Shown here: positions 48,050-59,654 of the stretch, in pieces
How the letters are laid out: every line of letters starts with the position of its first letter
Numbering within the stretch: position 1 is the stretch's first letter
Origin: Struthio camelus
Lineage: Eukaryota; Chordata; Aves; Struthioniformes; Struthionidae
Direction: 5' to 3'
Assembly: GCF_040807025.1 (NCBI RefSeq)
Contig: NC_090943.1
Location: 730,356 to 794,355, forward strand
DNA: 64,000 nucleotides
The notes under the pieces: model-generated
The model's database searches: none
Told to the model about the DNA's origin: nothing
The model's input: the letters and a program-made list of their open reading frames with translations, nothing else
Translations under genes and position numbers: made by a program

Positions 48050-48430
48050 AGCATCGTGGGGCGCGAGGTCGGGCGGATAGAGGGGCCCATGGGGCCAGCC
48101 GGGTACCGGGGACCGTGCGAGTACTGGGGACTGGGCAGGTACCCGGGCAGCGGGGCCGTGGGACCCGCTGGGTACTGGGGAGCAGGGCGGGCGAGACTGG
48201 TGTGGTTAGCAGGGCACCTGGGGCTGGGCAGTTCCAGCCACCGGAGGGGCCCGGCAGGGGCCGTGGGTTGGGCAGGCACCAGGGGCAGTGGGACCAGGCA
48301 CATAACCGGGGACCAGGTGGGTACCGTTGGCAGCACGGTAGGCACTGGGGCAGTACTGGGGCCGGTTGGGCACAGGGGCGGGTACCGTGGCTGGATGGGC
48401 ACCTGGAGCAGCAGGGACCACTCAGGCTGG
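48050..48430 (-). repeat. Degenerate decamer repeat, reverse orientation
   Basis: GGGTACCGGGG, GAGTACTGGGG and GGGTACTGGGG units recur at irregular spacing. Read on the minus strand they resemble the CCCAGTACC units at 44.1 kb. Probably intronic in GIMAP-A. Confidence 0.55.
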
Positions 48431-49995
48431 GGGCTGAGGGGCCGCTCATTTAGACGCCAGGGCTGCCGGCTGGGGCGGAGGCAGGCTGGTGGATGAGAGC
48501 TGCTGGTGCCAGGGCCAGGCTGGGGAGGGGAAGGGCTGCAAACATGTGGAGGGAGAAGACAGAGAAGGAGTGGGGAGAGGGCTGAGTTGCAGGCTGGCCG
48601 CTGTGGGTCAGGCCAGTAAGGGAGCCGGACCTGGGGCGGCTTTGCTGGCACTGCTGCAGGGCTCCAGGGCTGGGTGTCCTGGTGCCCGCTGGTCCCAGTG
48701 CCACCATGCTCATCCGTGGCCCCCATTGCCTCCACTGAAGCCACCCTTACTGACAGCGCCCAGATCCAGCTGTGATCCCCCCCAGGGGCCATGGCCCTTC
48801 TGCCCCCCCAGGACACCCTTTGCAGCCAGGCTTGCTCCCAAGGTTTGCTGCAGCCCCAGCAGCTTCCTGCCCATGTCCGAGAGCCAAGCAGGACAGCTTC
48901 TTGCTGCCCGTGGGCCCTTCCCGGGGTGGCAGGACCTCAGCAGAAACAGGCATCACCCATCCATCCTTGTCCTGACCATCCCTGGTGACACGGACATGCA
49001 CATGAATGCTGCTATGCAGGGAAAGCCCGATCCCAGGGTGGCTGGGTCTCACTGGGGCAGTGGGGAATCTCTCGGGGTGGTGGCTGTGGGCCTTGTATCC
49101 TTATGCCCTGGAGGTGCTCCTTGTCTCCTGCAGTTCCAAGGAGCCATGCTGGCTCCAGCCCAGTCTCTCAGAGTCAGCTCTGCAGATGCAGCAGTGAGTA
49201 CATGGCTGTGTTGCTTAGGTGGCTGTGTCGCGTGCAGCTCCAACGCTGCTTCATGTGGCAGCTGTGGCTTTGCCACCTCCTCACCCAGCGCAGTGTCTGT
49301 TGGGCGACTTTCCTCTTTCAGTGCATTGCAGAAGGAGATGTGCTCTGTGAGAAAGAGGTTCGTGGAGGGTGTCAGATCACAGATATTTTTTGCCTTGGAC
49401 CCTGCTGTGCCAGTCAAAGCCTGGCTTCCCTCTCCAGTGCTGTTCCCACAGAAGCAGGGCCTGAGCTGCCTGAGCGCGAGCCAGATATGAAGCTGCTCAG
49501 CCCTGCTGGGACAAGGGTTGTGGTGAAAGCAGGCAGGGTCTTAGGTCTGGTCTTCTGGAGGCCTCTGCAAACGTAAGGCACTTCATGGAGTCCCAGCCCC
49601 CCTGCGGCTGAGCAGCAGCTGACCATGGGCTGAAGGCTGCAGTCATTGACCCCAGCCCCGCCCCGAGCGCCCCAGGAAGGCCCAAGGCCTTTCTTGGGTT
49701 CAGGCTGGTGGATGATGGAAAAGGTTTGGGGCCAGGAGCTTGGGAGCCCCTTCAAGATGGGGTCGAGGGTGTCAACTAGGAGCTATCGCTGCAAAGCAGG
49801 AGACAAAGCAACAGCAGGAAGCCAGTAGGAAGACTGGATCTGAGCCCAAACGGGAGCAAGGCAACCACTGTGACATGCCAAAAAGGGGAGAGGGAGGAAT
49901 ACCATGGCTGACCATGCACCTGGTATTTGACACCTAGGGGCTTGGTAAAGACATTTCCTGTGAAATCAGCCACTGCACGGTACTCTCCTCCCCAG
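48431..49995. other. Intron 1 of GIMAP-A, nothing else recognised
   Basis: A 333-codon plus-strand frame (48489-49490) begins at a GTG, lacks any recognisable domain and is not supported as a gene. Confidence 0.4.
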
Positions 49996-50010
49996 ATTCC
50001 TGCTGTCCAG

Positions 50011-52672
50011 TGTCTGAGACTCAGCTGCGCTTCTCCACTTCAGAAGACCAAGGAGGAGTGAGGCCGGATCAGGTGACTTTGAGAGCTGAGGCTATGACAT
50101 CCAGCCAAAAGGAAGAGGTGATGGGTAACCTGCCTGGCCAAATGCTTGATGCAGGTAATGAAGACCAGCAGAAGCTGATTCAAGCACCTGAGGACCACCT
50201 TTGTTCTTCCAACACCCATGTACATGAGGCAGAGCCAGATATCCCAGCTTGCAATCCAATGGAATCCCCTCAGGTGGTGGAGAAGGACAGCCCAGTGCAG
50301 CACAGCATCCCAGACTCCCGTGTGCATTCTTACCCGGACATGCTGCAACAGCTGAGGAAATGTAGCTCTGAAGAGGAGGGCTTGGAGAAAGACAAGTCAA
50401 GTCTGTGCAAGGACCTGGAAGGGGAAGAACAGCAGACTGAACCAAAGATGCGGAAGATGGAAAACCCAGAATGGGAACAGGTCAGAAGTGAAAATCCTGA
50501 AGAACCACATGAAGACCAAAGAGATAACAGTGAAGAGCAGGAAGGGAACATGGAAGAAACGTACAATAAAACACAGCTGGCAGAAAAGGAAGACAACCTG
50601 CAAGATAATGTGACTGCAGGCAAAGGTGAGTATATGCTTAATAATATGCTTAATGTGGAACTGGGATCCGAGAGACACCAGAGCTTGACCTGATGTTCTG
50701 CAGTCTCTGATCCTGGTGACACAAGATCCTGCACACAGCTCACTGCCATAGATAGGAGATAAGGAGGGCCGTCATCATGTCCAGCGCTCCCCACCACCCG
50801 CATGGGGTCAGGACTTGGCTCTTCCAACAGCATGTGGTTTCTGTGCACGAAGGGGTGAGGTTGGACCCTGCTGTAACACCACAGCATACCCACAGAATTA
50901 GGATTAAAATATTCTGGTGTTCGTCATCCCATCATAGATGGGTGCTAAAGATAGACAGTGGTAGAGTCCAACTCCTGCCCATACTACTGTATGGAGTAGC
51001 ATGTCTGAGTGGAAGTTTTTGCTTTCAGTATGTACAGTCTGTTCTTCATTAACCAGGTTAAGGGGGAGCTGGGCTGCTCCAGGGTAAGGAAAGAGCTCAC
51101 CCAACATGGAGAGGAGTGCAGAAATTCCTGTCTGGCCTCACAACCCTCTGCACCCACCCGCCCAGCACAGTGCATTTCAGATCCCTTTATCCCAACTACA
51201 GGGCATCATCCCCAAGGTGGGCACCCCATGGAGGAGGTGGAGACTCCAGGACTTTCAGTCATGGTTGATTGTCTTAACTGAAAACAGTGAGGTTTTCTGC
51301 AGATATCTAGCTTGCTCTAGGAACCAGGGGTGAAATTCTGTGGCTACATTATACAAGAGGTCAGAGGAGGGGTCTTAGCTTTTTGCCTCAAAAGATCTGT
51401 GAATCTCTAGGTCTGCAAGGAACATCAAGGGGCAGTGGCAGGGAGCAGAAAGGATGAGTAGGGAGGCTGAAAGGTGAGTTAAATATTTACTTGTACTGTT
51501 GTAAGAGACTTCGGTGGGTCTGGCCAGGCATCAAGAGGGAGGGAGAATACGCTTTTACTGAACCACAGCTTTGGTAAATATCCTAAGATAAAGAGAAGAA
51601 AAATAAGCCTCCATGTTCTTTTTGCATCAGTGTCAAACTGAAACTCCTGAAGAATGTCAGGAGGTTGCAGTCCATCTTCTCATTAACCTCATGCCCAGAT
51701 AGGTTTCTTTTCAGCAGTTTATTTTCAGTTTCCTTATTGCCACAGATAAAGTTTCCCCTTTCTGTTTCCCTGTTTATTCTCTGATTGCAAAAATGACTCA
51801 AGTTGATGGGAGTCCACGGCCTTGGGGCAGGTGCAAACCCTGCAGAGAGCATCACTTGGCCCTTGCCTCAGACAGAGGGTTTGTACACTTCCCATCCTGA
51901 GAGAGGATAGCTCAGTGCCTGCACAAGTCTAAAACCTACCCTCGGGCTCCCCAGAGACCCTGCACGCCAGGACAGGACACCAGACAGAGAGCCTGGTGTG
52001 CTCACCATATCTGACTTGCTTCCCAAAGGCTCCAGCAGCAGCAAGCCGAAGGAGCTGCGCATCATCCTGGTGGGGAAGAGTGGAGCGGGGCGAAGTGCCA
52101 CTGGGAACACCCTCCTTGGGGAAATGGTCTTCGAGTCCCGCCTGGCAGCCAAGCCCGTAACAATGACCTGTGCCCAGGGGAGCAGGATGTGGCAAGGGAT
52201 GCGTGTGGTGGTCCAGGACACGCCGGCCATTTTTGATGAGTTGCTTCAGGACGAGCGCATGACCCAAGAGAAGAGGCGCTGCCTCGAGTTCTCCCAGGAA
52301 CCCTGTGCGCTAGTGCTGGTGACCCAGGTGGGCCGGTACACGGAGGAGGACCAGGAGGTGGAGAAGGGGCTGCAGCAGGTTTTTGGAAAGGAGGCCATGA
52401 AGCACATGATGGTCCTGTTCACCCGGAAGGAAGACTTGGGGGATGGCACCCTGCAAACGTACGTCATGAATACCAAAAACAGAGCTCTCCAGAGACTGAT
52501 TGAGACATGCAAGCAGCGATACTGTGCTGTGAACAACAACGAAACAGGGCCAGAACGGGATGCCCAAGTTGATGAGGTGCTAAAACTGGCTCTGGCAACA
52601 ATGCATGGTGAGGGGGACCAGAGGCACAGGACAGGCTGGAAATATATTTTCTGTTGTAGCACATGTACTTGA
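50011..52672 (+). CDS. GIMAP-A: AIG1-type GTPase with long acidic N-terminal extension and altered P-loop
   Basis: Member of the GTPase of the immunity-associated protein family, which acts at lymphocyte intracellular membranes. Exon 1 ends at 50625 (CAAAG followed by GTGAGT, phase 1) and exon 2 runs 52029-52672 after the acceptor TTGCTTCCCAAAG; the phases agree. The likely start is the ATG at 50094, giving 391 residues, though upstream codons are open to the acceptor before 50011. Residues 1-177 are Glu/Gln/Lys-rich and coiled-coil-like, unlike the short leader of most GIMAPs. The AIG1 domain starts at about 187 (RIILVGKSGAGRSATGNT). The P-loop Lys is Arg199 (codon CGA). The G3 box is DTPAIFD, G4 is TRKEDLGD and G5 is CAVNNNETG. 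The C-terminus is short (GWKYIFCCSTCT) and lacks the usual post-domain helices. Either the gene ends there or GTGAGG at 52609 is a donor to a lost exon. Confidence 0.82.
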
Positions 52673-52694
52673 ATTCTCACTGGGCTTACAATGA

Positions 52695-52700
52695 AATAAA
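52695..52700 (+). terminator. Poly(A) signal AATAAA of GIMAP-A
   Basis: AATAAA lies 23 nt after the GIMAP-A stop codon. This supports transcription ending here with the short C-terminus, although the 3' UTR would be very short. Confidence 0.5.
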
Positions 52701-52719
52701 GAAATTTCATTACTCTGAG

Positions 52720-53765
52720 CCAGTTCTCAGGAGCAGCATCCACGTGCAGCTTGTGAGTCAGGCCTGATCCTGATAGGAACAGTAGTGATTGACTCTGCAG
52801 ATTGTCACAGCTGTTGGCAAATCCCTCTCTGAAGTCCATGATCTTCATTCCCCTTGGTCTGATTCTGAGGCTGTTCATCTCCCTGGTTTGCTCCCCGGGG
52901 GATATGGCGAGCCAAAGAGCATCTGTGCTCTCCTCTGGGGCTTGCTGCCATGGGGGCAACCTGGTCCCAGCTTGCCTCACTTGTGTTTGCCCCTGCAGCT
53001 GGACATGCCTGGGGACATGCCCCTGCTGGTGCCACCTGCACGAGGCAGGAGCAGGGCTGGGGCTGGGGCGCTGACACTCTTCCTGCCAGGAGAGCTGCTA
53101 TCAGACCATCTTCACCTGCAGTCAAACAGCGCAGGTTTCCCCTGGTTTCTCTTTATCACATTGTCAAGTACCCCATACACAATCATATTAACAGTGACAG
53201 CTAGAGCCCACACAAAGCATATTTCTGCATTTAGGTTCCCAGTTTTAATCAGGGAATAGCAATTGGTACATTCCTGATCTGGAGACAGGTTGAAGGCAGC
53301 AGGGTGTAGTCATGAGTGAGCACTTCCCTGTCAACGAGCAGGGTACAGCCACCAACTGTCTGTTCATGCTGTGTGTACTCCCTCACACAGCAGCCGTTCT
53401 CAGAATTGTATTGCGGGGACTTCGCTGCGGTTTATTCACCATCCACATATAGGGCCGCAACGGTAATAACGTAATGTATGAAGTTGAAATGGTTCCTGGC
53501 ACAATGGCTGCTAAAAGGATCATTATTCACAGATTTCTCAGATCTCTTTTGTTCTGGACACCCTCACATCCCTCTCTGAGCAGGGGTGCAGTTTCATTCT
53601 CTTTAAACCAGTCCCCCATAAACAGTTTCTAACCGTTTGCAGAGTCTGAAGGGTTTGTGTCCACAGGTCTGGCACACACAGTCTATGGGAGCTGTGCTAT
53701 AAGCTCCAATAAGATGTTTGTTGGAGTGTTGTCCTGGTTTCCCTCGGTGAGGTTGGTGCAATAAC
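52720..53765. other. Intergenic, nothing recognised
   Basis: No recognisable exon or repeat family on either strand. Confidence 0.35.
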
Positions 53766-54218
53766 TGATCACTGCAGTTATGGGAAAAGCCTGTTTACTG
53801 GCCCATCGTCACAGGGCTCGCACTCCAAGCATGTTTCCAGATGAGTTCACTGGCCTGAACGTTTCCCCCTTAGCTCAATAGGACTTTCCAGAGCTCGCTG
53901 CAAACATCACCCCCTCCCCCAAGCTGCTCTCTGAGCAATCACAGGCGCTGGTCCCAGCCAGCATCTTGCAGGGTGATTTATTTCAGCCAAGCTTGCCTTT
54001 GCCCGCACCAGGTTTCATTATCTGCAATTCCGGGAGGTCACAGCGATTACGGGAAAAGCCTGTTTACTGGACCATCATCACAGGGCTCGCACTCCAAGCG
54101 TGTTTCCAGATGAGTTTACTGGCCTGAACGTGTCCCCCCGGCTCAACAGGGATTTCCAGAGCTCACAGGAAACGCCCCACACAGCTGCTCTCTGAGCAAT
54201 CACAGGCACTGGTCCCAG
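53766..54218 (+). repeat. Local direct duplication, units about 180-200 bp
   Basis: Unit 1 (about 53766-53965) and unit 2 (about 54038-54218) share GGGAAAAGCCTGTTTACTGG, the phrase CACAGGGCTCGCACTCCAAG and CTCTGAGCAATCACAGGC. The offset between GGGAAAAGCC starts is 269 bp (53782 and 54051). The units have diverged by substitutions and small indels. Origin unknown; possibly part of an old dispersed repeat. Confidence 0.75.
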
Positions 54219-55430
54219 CCACGGCCCCACACAACTGCTCTTGGCCCCAGCCCAAACTGATCAAGACCACCACAGTGACGCTGCCCCAGGAAGGCACAGG
54301 GGAACAACAGGGCATAGGCACCAATGGGGCGCACACACACACGCGCACCGTTGTCACAACATAGGCTGCCTGAGGAGCGGGCACTGAGCCTCTCCAGTCG
54401 CGCCTCCTGGGCCCTGCACGGTTTGTGTCTGTAACAGAAGTGCTGTAACAGATCCACACATCCGTGTCAGCCAATGGGAAATCGGGCAGAAATCATCCCG
54501 CTCTGCACCGAGGGGAGTCACGCTCTAACAGTTGGTCTCTGGTAATATGGGCAAACGTCCGTGATGGTGCCAAGCGTCCTGCCTAGAGCAAGCAAACCTT
54601 CCAGCCCTGAGCAGAGACTGCCTGGGCCAAGGTTACTCTGCTCCAGAGCCAAAGCGGCGACAAGGGTTGGGCTGAGAGAACAAAGTCCCTGACCCTGCAC
54701 GGCCCCAATTTGTGTCAGCACTCCTCAGAGGAGCTTCCATGCTGGCAGGGCTCTGCCAGGTGATCTGGGACTGGTGGCATGCAGACTGGGACATCTGAGG
54801 CCTGCATAGAGCACAGCGGAGGCAAGAGTCAGCCCTGTGCTCCCCAAACTGCTGCGCGTGTTGTGGGGGAGCAGCGGCCATGGAGAGGGGACTGGGAGAC
54901 AGAAGGGAGATGGACCCCAGGGAAGAGGAGGTGCAAGGAGGGACATGCATGAGAAGGATCTCACACAGGCTCACACTGAGGGTGAGCTTCTGGTTGATGC
55001 TGCAAGCACTACCTTGCAACACACTTGCACAGGTACCCAGCCCTTGTACCCCTGGCTGCAGGGGGGCTGTGGGCATAGGGACAATCCAGGAGGAGAGCTT
55101 TGGGTGTCAGCTCTCAGAGAGGCTGAGGGGCCACAGGAGCACAGCCCTCTCCAGCACACCTCAAGCCACCCTGTCCCAGCACTGTGAGGCAATAGCTGTG
55201 GGTGTGAGCACCCGGTGAGGGGACAAAAAATCCCCATCCCAAGAGGGGAAGTGCAGAAGCAAGGGCAGACCCAAGCTGGCCACAGGGCAGGAGAGTGGGC
55301 AGTGCAACTGGGGTAGCGGAGTGGGGGCCATGCAGAAGGGCTAGGCACCAAACACAGCAGCATCCCAGAGGCACACACGGGTGGGTCTTCTCGGGTCACA
55401 CCAGCAGATGCTGGCCCTGACATGTTTCCC
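54219..55430. other. Intergenic, nothing recognised
   Basis: Contains a short CA run at about 54333-54346. No gene recognised. Confidence 0.35.
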
Positions 55431-55439
55431 GTGGGCTCT

Positions 55440-55765
55440 GACGACAGCAGCCGCAGCCTTGGAGCTCTTGGGGCTGCAGCTCGTCCACAAACCCCTCCAG
55501 CGCTGCCACAGCCGAGTCCTCCCCTTCCTGGTGTGCGCCCTGCCCCGCAGCCCTGCGCCTCCCTTCGCGCTCCCTCCTCTCGCAGCTGCCGCTTGTGCAA
55601 CTTCCTGCGGAGCTAAACCGAAAGCAGTGCAGGGGCCGGAGCCGCTCCCGTGCGGGGACGCAGCGCTCCCGGACTGGCAGCGCCTCCTGAGAGCTCTGCA
55701 GGGCTGCCAGGAGACGTTGCTCTCTCAGTCTGAAACGGGGTGCTCTACAGTGCCTGGAGACGCAG
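55440..55765 (+). promoter_or_regulatory. Probable promoter and first exon of GIMAP-B
   Basis: A local GC/CpG-rich segment ends in GGAGACGCAG followed by GTACGTG, a plausible donor with the exon ending at 55765. The next convincing acceptor in a GIMAP context is at 59652. The layout, with a GC-rich first exon a few kb upstream of the GTPase exon, parallels GIMAP-A. The start is not placed. Confidence 0.35.
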
Positions 55766-56694
55766 GTACGTGACACTGTTTTTTCACTTCTCTGCATATG
55801 TGCTGACACTGTGCAAAGCAGGCTGCGAGGCTGTGCTTTTCCCCTGAGAAGCTCTTGGCTTGCAGGGAGGAAACGCCGTGAAGAGGCAGCTGTGGATCCT
55901 CCTGAAGCCTCTAAAAAATGGCAAACGGGCACAGCTGTGAACAGCTTTAGGATGTCCTCCTGGAAACTGTTTGATGAAAGCTGTGCTGATCTGTAACCCT
56001 CCCAGGATTTCGTTTCACTTCAGAGCCCAGGGGATTGCAGACAGCAGTGCTCAGAGGCATCATGCTGCTCCCCGCTTGCAGTGCAATACCGCAGGCAGGA
56101 GCCACTACCTGGGCAGGGCAGGGACGTGGCACATCTGTTCGGGTAGCTGGGAGAGGAGCAGGGAAGAGCTGAGCAGGCACCACACGGCTTTCCTCCCCCA
56201 AAGCCCCCTGTCCTTTGGCTCTCCTGGTCGTCCGTTTCCCTGCTGCTGAGCCCTTTGCATTGCACACCTCCTTGGCTGCTCTCTCCTGTCCCCATGAAGG
56301 AAAGTGTCCCACAAAGGCCATGTTCCTGTTGAGCATGGACCATCTTGCACTCCAGGGGCTGAAATCAAACAGCCACTGCTTATTGAGAAAGCAGGGCAAT
56401 GACTACTCTGTGCCTGCAGCAGGAGCAGTGCCAAGAACAGCTCTCTCACGTAAGGCCCAGCACTGCCTGGGAACATGCTTACCAGCCACAGTCAAAGCCA
56501 TGGCAAGGACTGTTCCTGCAGCTTAGTGGGTAGGTGACAAAGCTTACTGCCCAGTTGTGCTCTGTGGCACCACTGAGTTTCCTAGTCCAGCCATGGAAAC
56601 AGCTCCCACCAAGGGACTGGGACCTGCCAGCCTCTCAGACACAGCTAGGGCCAGCTCCTGCCAACCTTCTCCCCATTGGCTCAGGCAGCAGGGT
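55766..56694. other. Probable GIMAP-B intron, nothing recognised
   Basis: No recognisable coding content or repeat. Confidence 0.35.
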
Positions 56695-58555
56695 CACCTA
56701 GAGCACATTGCCCAGGACCGCGTCCAGATAGCTTTTGAATATCTCCAAGGATGGAGACTGCACTACTTCTTCTCTGGACAACCTGTGCCAGGGCACAGGT
56801 TCAGGAAAACTTCAGGAAAGAAGTTTTTCCTCATGTTCAGATGGAACTTCCTGTGTTGCAGTTTGTGCCCACTGCCTCTCGTCCTGTCGCTGGGCACCAC
56901 GGAGAAGAGTCTGGCCCCATCCTCTTGACACCCTCCCTTCAGATACTTATACACATTGATGAGATCCCCCCTCACTCTTCTCTTCTCCAGACTGAACAGG
57001 CCCAGTTCCCTCAGCCTCTGCTCATAGGAGAGATGCGCCAGTCCCCTCATCATCTTTGTAGCCAGGGCTACATCATCTTTCTCACCAGGGCTGAGGAGAG
57101 GGGCAGGATCACCTCCCTCCACCTGCTGGCAACACTCTGCCTCATGCACCCCAGGAGACCATTGGCCTTCTTGGCCCCAAGGGCACATTGTTGGCTCATG
57201 GTCAACTTGTTGTCCACCAGGACTCCCAGGTCCTTCTCTGCAGGGCTGCTTTCCAGCAGGCCAGCCCCCTGCCTGTACTGGTGCATGGGATTATTCCTCC
57301 CCAGGGCAGGACCCTGCACTTGCCTTTGTGGAACATCATGAGGTTCCTCTCCGCCCAACTCTCCAGCCTGTCCAGGTCCCTCTGAATGGCAGCACAGCCC
57401 TCTGGTGTGTCAGCCACTCCTCCCAGATTTGGATCATCAGCAAACTTGCTGAGGGTGCACTCTGTCCCTTCCTCCAGCACATTGATGCAATAGTTGAACA
57501 AGACTGGAGCCAGTATTGACCCCTGGCGGACACCTCTAGCTACAGGCCTCCAACTAGACTCTGCGCCACTGACCACAACCCTCTGAGCTCGGCCATCCAG
57601 CCAGTTCTCAATCCACCTCACCCTCCACTCATCCAGCCTGCACTTCCTGAGCTTGCCTGTGAGGATGTGATGGGAGACAGTGTCGAAAGCCTTGCTGTAG
57701 TCCAGGGAGACAACACCCCCTGCTCTCCCCTCATCTCCCCAGCCAGTTGTCCCATCAGAGAAGGCTCTCAGGTTGGTTAAGCATGATTTCCTCTTGGTGA
57801 ATCCATGCTGACTACCCTTGATCACCTTCTTGTCCTTCCTGTGCTTGGAAATGGTATCCAGGATGAGCAGCTCCACTGCCTTTCCAGGGATCAAGGTGAG
57901 GCTGACCGGCCTGGAGTTTCCTGGCTCCTCCTTCTTGCACTTTTGGAAGACTGGAGTGACATCTGCTTTCTTCCAGTTCTCAGGCACCTCCTCTAATCAC
58001 CATGACCTCTCAAAGATGATTGAGAACGGTCTAGGAGTGATGTCTGTCAGCTCCCTCAGCACTCGTGGGTGCATCCCATCAAGGCCCATGGACTTGTGGA
58101 TGTCAAGTTTGCTGAAGTAATCCTTAACCCACTCCTCCACTTTTGTCCAGGCTTTCTCCGTGGTCTTCAGGGGCTGGGATTCCTGAGGACTGGTCTTAGC
58201 AGTAAAGACTGTAGCAAAGAAGGCATTCAGTATCTGCCTTTTCTGTATCCTTCGTCACCAGGGCCCCTACCCCATTCAGCAACCCACCCACATTTTCCCT
58301 AGTCTTGCTTTTGTTACCAATGTATGTAAAGAAGCCCTTCTTGCTGTCCTTGACATCTCTTGCCAGATTAAACTCCAAACGGGCCTTGGCCTTCCTAGTC
58401 CCATCCCTGCATCCTCGGACAACATCCCTATATTCCTCCCAAGTGGCCTATCCCTACTTCCACCTTCTGTATACTTTCTTCTTTTGTTTGAGTTTTGCCC
58501 GGAGCTCCTTGTTCCTCCATGCAGGTCTCCTGTCCCCTTTGCTCAACTTATCCAA
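56695..58555 (-). mobile_element. CR1 LINE fragment, minus orientation, about 1.85 kb
   Basis: Runs from a truncated 3' end (the tail repeats are missing) back through ORF2, including PMHQYRQG, the intact FADD box, [15 protein letters not shown] and [17 protein letters not shown], to an upstream region with KTQTKEE-like remnants. Several frame breaks are present, including a deletion near 57060-57090 that joins the HLSYEQRL and [14 protein letters not shown] segments out of order with loss of sequence. It shares almost exactly 475 bp with the plus-strand copy at 45336-45811. Confidence 0.93.
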
Positions 58556-59640
58556 TTAGACCGTTCCCCTCTCCATGTCCCCCTCTCTACCAGCTCAGAG
58601 CCACTATTGCAGTCTGCAAGGCTCTTCTTGTGCTCTTATGTCACCTGCACCCACAGTCCCCAGGGTCACGTAGTCATTTCCCTCCTCCTTAAACAGGAAT
58701 AATACTGCCTTCAGCACTGTGGAGCTCAGCTTCTTGCTAAAAGCCATTGCTCTTTCCACCGTTACGTGAAGATAGGTGTCCTGAGCGTTTAAGCAGAGTG
58801 GAGAGATATTGAAACCTAGAAGGAAGTCTCTTGGCCTGCATGTGTGTTTAGTTTTGTTCTGTCTGTACAATCTGTAATGAATCTCCAGCACCACCCTTTT
58901 TCCACAAATAACCCAGCAAAACATGAGGCATAGTTGCCCACAAGATTAAGACACATGCCACGGTAAGGGAACAAGTGCAAGTTATTGTCTTTTGCTATAA
59001 TTCTCTCACAGCTGGGAGGTCAGATTTCCTTGTATAACCAAAAGAAATGCCGGAAGCCCCGTTTTTGCTGGATATTTTTCTTGATTAGTGGGATTTTGTG
59101 TACAGCCCTCCAGGACTCTGTATCGCCTCTGGAGGTAACTGTCCCTGCACTGACTGAGGAAGTTTAGTGACAGTTTAATTTGCTTTCTAGCTCACTGGGG
59201 CTGCACAGAACTGATGGGAATCAGGCCTCTGCACAAAGCAGTACAAACTGCAAGAGAAAAGGATGTCTCTGTGGTTGCATGGGTACCTCTGTATTGCAGA
59301 GATCTGCAGCCTGAAGCTACTTCCAGAGCTTAGGCGCAAGACTTCCCCATTTGCGTGTGAGGCTGTTTGGAGATGAGCAGCAATGCAGCTTGCCACCTGG
59401 CATCAGCTCAGGGGCCACAGCACTAGCCCTGGGAATTGAGGATGCTCATTGCTCTCAGTCTCGGTTGCTGGTGGGACATGTCTGAGTCTTGTCCCTCAGG
59501 ACAGCAGAGGCTCGCGACAGCATCCCCAGTACAGGGGCGCTCACCTGCCACCCCTGCCCCATGCCCCAGCTGCAATGGCCAGAGCAGAATCTCTGGTGCT
59601 TCTTTTGTCTCTTCTCTGTCTGAAGTATCTTTACAACTTC
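58556..59640. other. Probable GIMAP-B intron, nothing recognised
   Basis: Ordinary sequence ending in the acceptor TTCTGCTCTGGACAG. Confidence 0.4.
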
Positions 59641-59654
59641 TGCTCTGGACAGCT

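Noticed and set aside
48489-49490. 333-codon plus-strand frame starting at GTG
   Set aside because: No Met start in a good context, no domain, low-complexity Cys/Ser/Pro content, and it lies in the probable first intron of GIMAP-A.
59436-59652. Upstream in-frame extension of GIMAP-B (start at 59436)
   Set aside because: A good acceptor ends at 59652, two bases before the ATG at 59655. The extension lacks GIMAP similarity and would make an unusually long leader.
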